Positions 23,588-29,323 of a stretch of 29,323 bases of DNA are shown here, piece by piece. The position numbers and the translations under genes were made by a program. Positions within the stretch are counted from its first letter, which is position 1, and each line of letters opens with the position of its first letter. Source of the stretch: a virus; the IMG/VR virus record IMGVR_UViG_3300006917_000103, positions 1 through 29,323 of that record. One strand, given 5' to 3'. Below the pieces are notes generated by a model, which saw only the letters and a list, made by a program, of their open reading frames with translations, was not told the origin of the DNA and searched no databases.

Positions 23588-24450
23588 ATATAGAAAAAGA
23601 GGCAGAGTCTGAGTATGTTGTTTTTTGTCCATTTCACTCAAACCATAGGACCCCTGCTGCAGAAATAAATAAGTTTAGTGGATTGTTTTTTTGTTTTTCT
23701 TGTAGTCATACTGCAGATTTAATAGAATTAGTTATGCATTGTTCAAATAGGACATATTTTGAGGCTATTAGATTTATTAAAAGCAAAGAGGTTGAGGTTG
23801 ATATTCTTTCTGATATATCTTCTAAGTTAGTAGAAAAAGAAGAATGGTCTGAGTTTGATATTAATGTAATAGATAGACTTTCCGATCAGGCATTATCAAA
23901 CGATAGAGCCAAACAATATTTTGATGGCAGGAAAATAACAGAGAATTCTATTAAAAAATTTAAACTTGGATATTCTGAAAATCAAGATATGGTAACTATA
24001 CCTGTTCATAACCATGATGGACTATGTGTTGGATTTGTCGCTAGGTCTATAAGTGGAAAGGAATTTAAAAATACTCCAGGACTTCCAAAATCAAAATTAC
24101 TATTTAATTTAAATCGCATTAAAAATGCAAGTCGTGTATATGTTGTAGAGTCATCATTTGATGCAATAAGACTAGATCAGGTTGGTCTACCAGCAGTTGC
24201 TACCTTAGGAGCAAATGTATCATCAAAACAAATATCATTGCTTCAAAAATATTTTAACGATATAGTTATTATTGCTGATAATGATGATGCAGGAAACAAT
24301 ATGAAACAAAAAATATTAGAAAGATTAAATAACTCTGTTTCTATAATAAACCTAGAAAGTAAATATAAAGATATCGGGGATATGGATGATTCTGATATAA
24401 TTAAGATAGATAAAAGTTTTACCGATCAAATACAAAGGATGTTAGTATGA
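23506..24450 (+). CDS. dnaG: DnaG-type DNA primase
   Basis: A 314-residue primase that makes RNA primers for DNA synthesis. A CHC2-type zinc finger is formed by C41, H44, C63 and C66 (CPFH and CFSC). The catalytic core follows, with the TOPRIM motifs VYVVESSFDA (Glu215) and IVIIADNDDAG (Asp258, Asp260). Between them lie AKQYFDGRKIT and LGYS, typical of DnaG. It stops soon after TOPRIM, so the roughly 150-residue helicase-binding domain of bacterial DnaG (about 600 residues) is missing. The ATG at 23506 follows GGGAG and lies inside the upstream gene. It overlaps the next gene by ATGA. Confidence 0.9.
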   Translation: MDTRNRRYESSSYTANQIKRVLSGSGINIEKEAESEYVVFCPFHSNHRTPAAEINKFSGLFFCFSCSHTADLIELVMHCSNRTYFEAIRFIKSKEVEVDILSDISSKLVEKEEWSEFDINVIDRLSDQALSNDRAKQYFDGRKITENSIKKFKLGYSENQDMVTIPVHNHDGLCVGFVARSISGKEFKNTPGLPKSKLLFNLNRIKNASRVYVVESSFDAIRLDQVGLPAVATLGANVSSKQISLLQKYFNDIVIIADNDDAGNNMKQKILERLNNSVSIINLESKYKDIGDMDDSDIIKIDKSFTDQIQRMLV

Positions 24451-24746
24451 AAAATAAAAATCATATGGAATGGTTACAGGCTTTAAAAACCATGGGTCAT
24501 AAAGAATATTGGACAAAGGCAAACATTGTAGAATTTTTTGCTTTTGTTGCCAAAGCAATAATTATTTTACCAGGATTACTGTTTGATGTGAGTGTATGGT
24601 GGTTTTATATATTTGCATTAGTATCAAGTATTGGACTTATTTGGTCATCTACTGTTAAAACAATACCTACCCTAATTTGGTTTAATATTTTATGGTCAAT
24701 CCTTGCAATACTTTATATTGCAAAATATTTTGGAGTTATTCTTTGA
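24447..24746 (+). CDS. Small membrane protein, three predicted membrane segments
   Basis: A 99-residue protein with a polar N-terminal 28 residues and three hydrophobic segments, at about 30-46 (FFAFVAKAIIILPGLLF), 49-68 (VWWFYIFALVSSIGLIWSS) and 74-98 (LIWFNILWSILAILYIAKYF). It has no signal peptide and no holin-specific feature that I can see, although a small multi-span membrane protein could be a holin. It overlaps the primase stop (ATGA) and its TGA overlaps the TTG start of the halogenase. The three are therefore translationally coupled, which ties it to the halogenase rather than to any lysis gene. Function unknown. Confidence 0.75.
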   Translation: MKNKNHMEWLQALKTMGHKEYWTKANIVEFFAFVAKAIIILPGLLFDVSVWWFYIFALVSSIGLIWSSTVKTIPTLIWFNILWSILAILYIAKYFGVIL

Positions 24747-26200
24747 AAGTAGTTGTTGCTGGAGGCGGTACTGCTGGATATCTTGCTGCTTTAACAATTA
24801 ATAAAAGATTGCCACATGCAGACATAACGGTAATAGATAGTTCTAGAGTTGGGGTGCTGGGTGCTGGAGAAGGAACCACAACTAACTTTGCTTATATTTT
24901 TGATGAATTAGAATTACCAATAGATAAATTTATAGAGCATACTGGGTCAACATTAAAGAACGGTATAAAATTTATAGGATGGTCTAAAAGACAAGATTCA
25001 TACTTTCATCCATTAATAAATTATGTATCTGATAATGATCTTACAAAAGAAGAACAATTAGAATTATTTAAGTTAGCATCTATAGAAGTTATGTCAAATA
25101 ATAATAATTTAGATGATATTAATAAAGGACTTAGTGCTACAAATAAAAATAAACTATCTTGGCCATATATTGGATGGCATTTAGATGCTATTAAATTAGC
25201 AGAATTTTTTAAAGAAGAGTCAACAAAAAGAGGAATAAAAATAATAGATGATAAAATTAAACATGTTGGAGAGTTTAATGGAAATATTACTGTTATACAC
25301 TGTGAGTCTGGTTCTTATCAATGTGATTTTTTAATAGATGCTACTGGATTTAAAAATTTATTTGTTGGGCATCACTTACAATCTGAATGGGTTGATACAT
25401 CAGAAAGTTTACCTTGTACTAAAGCATTAGCATTCTTTTTACCACAAGATGAAAATTATTCTATGTGTACAGAAATTATAGCAATGAAATATGGTTGGGT
25501 ATGGAAGACACCGTTAAAACATAGATATGGATGCGGATATGTATACGATCCAAAATATACATCTAAGGAAAATGCATTAGAAGAAATTTATACTCTTTTT
25601 AAAAAAGAAGATGTCAAAGTAGTTAATCATTTTGATTTTAAACCAGGATATTATAAAACACCATGGGTTAAAAATTGTTTATCTGTTGGGCTTGCTGCGG
25701 GATTCTTTGAACCATTACATGCTACGTCTATTATGCTTACTATATACATGTTAAGATTGTTTACGTCTCCAGAATTTTTAACTGAATATACATTAAATAA
25801 TAATGAAACAGTTATTGAAAAATATAATGATTTGATATTACAAAAAAATAAAGAACTATTAGGATTTATTTATATACATTATTTAACTGACAAAGATAAT
25901 TCTGAATTTTGGAAAAACTTTAAAATAGAAAATAAAATGCCAGAATATGCAGAAAATGTATTAAGAGAATTAGATAAAGATTATATATCACAATACGTTA
26001 TTTCAAATACTAATAAAACATTTGGATATCAGTCATGGATGACTACATATGTAAATACTGGACAGTTTAATAGATCTAATTTGTATTCAGATTTGCAAAC
26101 TAAGCAAGCATATGATAAACTGTATAATGAAGCAAAAAACTTTGAAGGAATAGATGTTAAAGAGTATTTATCTAAGCACTTGACAGATGTTACCTTTTAA
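24743..26200 (+). CDS. Flavin-dependent tryptophan halogenase family protein
   Basis: A 485-residue FAD-dependent enzyme of the tryptophan halogenase (PrnA-like) family. These enzymes use FADH2, O2 and a halide to form HOCl or HOBr that chlorinates or brominates a substrate. GGGTAG (7-12) binds FAD; GAGEGTTTN (40-48) matches the GE-x-T flavin loop; K72 in STLKNGIKF is the catalytic Lys equivalent of PrnA K79; GWVWKTP (W252, W254) is the WxWxIP hallmark; GLAAGFFEPLHATSI is the second flavin segment, where family members normally have EPLE[ST]. The start is TTG at 24743, with GGAG at 24732-24735, because the FAD motif must be near the N-terminus. Codons are more TTA- and AAA-rich than neighbours. 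The substrate is unknown and no flavin reductase is present in the window. Confidence 0.88.
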   Translation: MKVVVAGGGTAGYLAALTINKRLPHADITVIDSSRVGVLGAGEGTTTNFAYIFDELELPIDKFIEHTGSTLKNGIKFIGWSKRQDSYFHPLINYVSDNDLTKEEQLELFKLASIEVMSNNNNLDDINKGLSATNKNKLSWPYIGWHLDAIKLAEFFKEESTKRGIKIIDDKIKHVGEFNGNITVIHCESGSYQCDFLIDATGFKNLFVGHHLQSEWVDTSESLPCTKALAFFLPQDENYSMCTEIIAMKYGWVWKTPLKHRYGCGYVYDPKYTSKENALEEIYTLFKKEDVKVVNHFDFKPGYYKTPWVKNCLSVGLAAGFFEPLHATSIMLTIYMLRLFTSPEFLTEYTLNNNETVIEKYNDLILQKNKELLGFIYIHYLTDKDNSEFWKNFKIENKMPEYAENVLRELDKDYISQYVISNTNKTFGYQSWMTTYVNTGQFNRSNLYSDLQTKQAYDKLYNEAKNFEGIDVKEYLSKHLTDVTF

Positions 26201-26208
26201 TGTATACT
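26180..26208 (+). promoter_or_regulatory. Consensus sigma-70 type promoter for the ssDNA-binding protein
   Basis: TTGACA at 26180-26185, a 17-base spacer, then TATACT at 26203-26208. The -35 and most of the spacer lie within the end of the halogenase gene. The predicted start near 26215 leaves a 16-base leader holding AGGAG (26221-26225). This is the only promoter in the window where I find a full -35 element. Confidence 0.82.
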
Positions 26209-26230
26209 AGTATAAAACAAAGGAGAAAAA

Positions 26231-26893
26231 ATGAGCGTTATTAAGGGACTAAAAAATATCAACGCCCTGCTCGATAAGAAAAATGATGAAGGTGCACCAA
26301 AGGTGCGATGGCTCAAGTTGGCAGATGGACAATCTGTAAAGATTAGATTCATCGAAGAACTTGATGAAGATTCTGCACATTATGTAGAAGACCGTGGTCT
26401 TGCACTTGTTGTAAAAGAACATACAAATCCAAAGGACTATAAGCGTAAGGCTGTAGACACAATGGATACAGAAGGTCGTGACTGGGCTGAAGAGATGTAT
26501 CGCAAAGATCCAAAGGGAAACAGTGGATGGCGTGGTCGTCTTCGTTTTTATTGTAATGTTCTTGTTGATGATGGGATTGAAGATAAGCCCTATGTCGCAA
26601 TTTGGTCTATGGGTGTAAGCAAGCAATCCGCATTCAATACAATTCGTGAATATGCACTAGAAACTGGTAGCATTTCAAATTTACAATGGAAGTTAAAGCG
26701 TAATGGTCAGGGAACTGAAACATCTTATACTTTAATTCCATCTGCTCCAGATAAGGAGCCATTTAAGTGGGAAGGTATTGAGCCATACCCATTGGAGAAG
26801 GCGCTTCGTCGTGTGCCATATGCCGAACAAGAAGCATTTTATCTTGGATTCGACTCTCCATCTACTACATCAGCGACAAACATCGACTGGTAG
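26231..26893 (+). CDS. Single-stranded DNA-binding protein
   Basis: A 220-residue protein resembling the T4 gp32-style SSBs of actinobacteriophages rather than bacterial SSB. Recognisable blocks are WLKLADGQSVKIRFIEEL (OB-fold start), EHTNPKDYKRKAVDTM, then RGRLRFYCNVLVDDG, YVAIWSMG and TSYTLIPSAPD. The place where relatives, as I recall, carry a Cys zinc site reads RDWAEEMYRKD here, without Cys. The C-terminus is Ser/Thr-rich with few acidic residues. Arg codons are nearly all CGT/CGC and Lys often AAG, so it is a highly expressed gene, in agreement with the consensus promoter upstream. It protects unwound DNA and organises the replisome next to the polymerase gene. Confidence 0.78.
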   Translation: MSVIKGLKNINALLDKKNDEGAPKVRWLKLADGQSVKIRFIEELDEDSAHYVEDRGLALVVKEHTNPKDYKRKAVDTMDTEGRDWAEEMYRKDPKGNSGWRGRLRFYCNVLVDDGIEDKPYVAIWSMGVSKQSAFNTIREYALETGSISNLQWKLKRNGQGTETSYTLIPSAPDKEPFKWEGIEPYPLEKALRRVPYAEQEAFYLGFDSPSTTSATNIDW

Positions 26894-26896
26894 TAG

Positions 26897-29323
26897 ATGA
26901 ACTACGTACCACTTCATTTACATACCCATTTTTCACTATTTGACGGAATTGGGTTGCCGTCTGAATATGTTGAACGTGCTAAAAACTTGGGTATGCCTGC
27001 AATATCGATTACAGACCATGGCTCCCTTTCTGGCCATAGAGAGATGTATCGTGTTGCTAAAGCAAGTGGTATAAAGCCTATTCTTGGCATAGAAGGTTAT
27101 ATGTGTGAGGATCGCTTTGATCAAAGAGATAAAGGCGAAAGAACCGATCAACTAGATATGGTTTATAACCATATAATCCTTCTAGCCAAGAACAAGGTTG
27201 GTTTAGAAAATCTGAATAAATTAAATGAAATTGCTTGGACAGAAGGTTATTACAAAAAACCCAGAATAGATTTTGAAGTTCTTTCCAAATACAAAGAGGG
27301 CATAATTGTATCTTCTGCATGCCCAAGCGGAATCGTTGCTAAATCAATTGAACTTGGTGAACTTGGTATGGCAAAGAAATATATTAAATGGTTTAAAGAA
27401 GAATTTGGTGGTGATTATTATCTTGAGGTAATGCCACATAATAATGAATCAATTAATAGAACAATTTTACAGTTAGCAGATGAATTTAATATTAAGCCAA
27501 TTGTAACTCCAGACTGTCATCATGTTGATCAATCACAAAAAGAGATTCAAGAATTAAAATTAATTCTTAATACATATTCTAATAAGATTCAAAAAGATGC
27601 TACATATGAAAAGTCTAAAAAGCAAGGTGACTTAATGAAGCGTCTTGATTATTTATATGGTGCTGATAGACAGATGTCATTTAATAAGTTTGATATTCAC
27701 CTATTATCTTATGAAGAAATCAAAGAGGCAATGGAAAAGCAGGCGGTATGGAGAACTGACATTTATGAAAATACTATTGATCTTGCCAATAAGATTGAAG
27801 ATTATGACATACAAGATGGATTAAATTTATTGCCAGTTCAATATAAAAATCCAGATAAACAATTAAAAGAACTGGCTATTGAGGGTTTGAAAGATAAAGG
27901 GCTTGACACTAATCAAGAATATCTTGATAGACTTGAAGAAGAATTAAAGGTTATTAAAGATAAAAATTTTGGACCTTATTTTCTAGTTGTACAAAGCATG
28001 ATTTCATGGGCTAAAAAAGAAGGAATCATGGTTGGTCCAGGTCGTGGATCTTCTGCTGGATCTCTTTTGTGTTATGCATTAGGTATTACAGATATTGACC
28101 CATTAAAACACGGACTTCTATTCTTCCGATTTATTAATCCAGAGCGTAATGACTTTCCAGATATTGATACAGATATTCAAGATTCTCGTCGTGACGAAGT
28201 AAAAGATTATCTTGTTAGACAATATAAGCATGTTGCTTCTATTGCTACATTTTTAGAATTTAAGGATAAAGGTGTTGTGCGAGATGTTGCTCGTGCATTA
28301 AATATTCCATTAGCAGATGTAAACAAAGTATTGAAGTTAGTAGATACATGGGATGAATATTGTACTTCAAAAACAACTGCATGGTTTAGAGAAAAATATC
28401 CAGAGGTGGAACAATATGGAGAACAACTTCGTGGCCGTATTAGAGGTACTGGCATACATGCTGCTGGTGTTGTCACTAGTAAAAATCCTATTTTTAGGTA
28501 CGCACCGATGGAGACACGCAACTCTCCTGGCAGCGATGATCGTATACCAGTTGTGGCAGTTGATATGGAAGAGGCTGAAAAAATTGGACTCATCAAAATC
28601 GACGCACTTGGTCTTAAAACTTTAAGTGTTATTAATGATACCTTAAAGATTATTAAGGAAAGAGAAGGAACAGAAATAAATCTTTTAGGACTAGATATGC
28701 AAGACCAAAAGGTTTACCAAATGCTTTCTGAAGGCTATACAAAAGGTGTATTTCAATGTGAAGCAACACCATATACAAACCTTTTAGTTAAAATGGGAGT
28801 AAAAAATCTTGCTGAATTGGCTGCATCAAATGCTCTTGTTCGCCCAGGAGCCATGAATACTATTGGAAAAGATTATATTGAAAGAAAGCATGGTAGGCAG
28901 TCAGTTAATTATTTGCACCAAACCATGAAACCTTTTACAGAAGAAACATATGGGTGTATCCTATACCAAGAGCAGGTTATGCAAGCCTGTGTTCAGTTGG
29001 GAGGAATGTCGTGGTCTGAGGCTGATAAAGTTCGTAAGATCATTGGTAAAAAGAAAGATGCTAGAGAGTTTGATGCGTTTCGTGATAAGTTCGTTGATGG
29101 TGCTTCTAAGTTTATTAGTCCTAATCAGGCTCGTGATTTATGGCATGACTTTGAGGCGCATGCGGGTTATTCGTTCAACAAGTCTCATGCGGTTGCTTAC
29201 TCTACGCTCTCGTATTGGACGGCATGGCTAAAGTATTATTATCCAATTGAGTTTATGTACTCATTGCTAAAAAATGAAAGGGACAAGGATGCACGAACTG
29301 AATATCTTATTGAAGCGAAAAGA
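26897..29323 (+). CDS. dnaE: DNA polymerase III alpha subunit (DnaE-type), 3' end outside the window
   Basis: The first 809 codons of a DnaE-family replicative polymerase; the frame is open to the last base. The ATG at 26897 follows tandem TAGTAG stops with only a weak GGTAG site, so translation is probably coupled to the SSB gene. The PHP domain is at 1 to about 270, with an intact metal site: HTH (H9, H11), D16, TDH (D40, H41), E66 and PDCHH. The polymerase core has VGPGRGSSAGSL, FPDIDTD (D422 and D424, matching E. coli D401/D403) and IKIDALGLKT (D569, matching D555). The complete metal-binding PHP suggests a built-in 3'-5' proofreading exonuclease, as in mycobacterial DnaE1. It is not PolC, having no embedded DnaQ-type exonuclease before the core. 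Confidence 0.95.
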   Translation, partial: MNYVPLHLHTHFSLFDGIGLPSEYVERAKNLGMPAISITDHGSLSGHREMYRVAKASGIKPILGIEGYMCEDRFDQRDKGERTDQLDMVYNHIILLAKNKVGLENLNKLNEIAWTEGYYKKPRIDFEVLSKYKEGIIVSSACPSGIVAKSIELGELGMAKKYIKWFKEEFGGDYYLEVMPHNNESINRTILQLADEFNIKPIVTPDCHHVDQSQKEIQELKLILNTYSNKIQKDATYEKSKKQGDLMKRLDYLYGADRQMSFNKFDIHLLSYEEIKEAMEKQAVWRTDIYENTIDLANKIEDYDIQDGLNLLPVQYKNPDKQLKELAIEGLKDKGLDTNQEYLDRLEEELKVIKDKNFGPYFLVVQSMISWAKKEGIMVGPGRGSSAGSLLCYALGITDIDPLKHGLLFFRFINPERNDFPDIDTDIQDSRRDEVKDYLVRQYKHVASIATFLEFKDKGVVRDVARALNIPLADVNKVLKLVDTWDEYCTSKTTAWFREKYPEVEQYGEQLRGRIRGTGIHAAGVVTSKNPIFRYAPMETRNSPGSDDRIPVVAVDMEEAEKIGLIKIDALGLKTLSVINDTLKIIKEREGTEINLLGLDMQDQKVYQMLSEGYTKGVFQCEATPYTNLLVKMGVKNLAELAASNALVRPGAMNTIGKDYIERKHGRQSVNYLHQTMKPFTEETYGCILYQEQVMQACVQLGGMSWSEADKVRKIIGKKKDAREFDAFRDKFVDGASKFISPNQARDLWHDFEAHAGYSFNKSHAVAYSTLSYWTAWLKYYYPIEFMYSLLKNERDKDARTEYLIEAKR

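Noticed and set aside
24692-24742. In-frame ATG adding 17 residues to the halogenase.
   Set aside because: It sits deep in the membrane-protein gene. The FAD motif should start within a few residues of the N-terminus, and GGAG supports the TTG at 24743.
28207-28625. Frames on both strands inside the polymerase gene.
   Set aside because: The DnaE frame through this region is continuous and contains conserved polymerase motifs, so these are shadows.

Overview
This window is part of the genome of a long-tailed (siphovirus-type) bacteriophage. It is AT-rich (roughly one third GC by eye), packed with genes, and every supported gene lies on the + strand. The gene order follows tailed phages of Actinobacteria: capsid, head-tail connectors, tail tube, tail chaperones, giant tape measure, tail tip and fibres, then a replication module with DnaB-type helicase, DnaG-type primase, ssDNA-binding protein and a DnaE-type polymerase. 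An actinobacterial host is an inference. It rests on that order and on start sites that look leaderless, a common feature of Actinobacteria. A flavin-dependent halogenase gene suggests an aquatic phage, also an inference.

Layout. 1-128: 3' end of the probable major capsid protein, closed by a strong terminator. 223-3245: five genes of the capsid/connector/tail-completion group, chained by ATGA or TAATG overlaps. 3318-3941: major tail tube protein, also closed by a terminator. 4014-5076: two paralogous tail assembly chaperones, one long and one short. 5106-13094: a 2662-residue tape measure protein. 13094-20823: distal tail protein, a 1466-residue tail-tip protein and four smaller tip/fibre proteins. 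20823-22033: zinc ribbon, winged-helix DNA-binding protein and two small proteins. 22026-24450: helicase, unknown protein, primase. 24447-26200: a small membrane protein coupled to a tryptophan-halogenase-family enzyme. 26231-29323: ssDNA-binding protein and the start of DNA polymerase III alpha, which runs off the window. No intergenic gap exceeds about 100 bases. I see no tRNA, CRISPR array, integrase, transposase or recognisable lysis gene.

Control. The sequence shows a consistent scheme. Two terminators sit directly behind the two genes expected to be most highly expressed (capsid and tail tube). Each is followed by a promoter of the form TGNTATAAT that restarts transcription for the next gene. 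Two more such promoters precede the short chaperone and a fibre gene. The ssDNA-binding protein alone has a full TTGACA-17-TATACT promoter. Codon choice changes with it: the abundant proteins favour CGT for Arg and CTT for Leu, the others favour AGA and TTA.

The most interesting point is the pair of chaperones. Most long-tailed phages make a short (G) and a long (GT) chaperone from one locus by ribosomal frameshifting. Here the two forms appear to be separate paralogous genes, each with its own promoter and a different quality of translation start.
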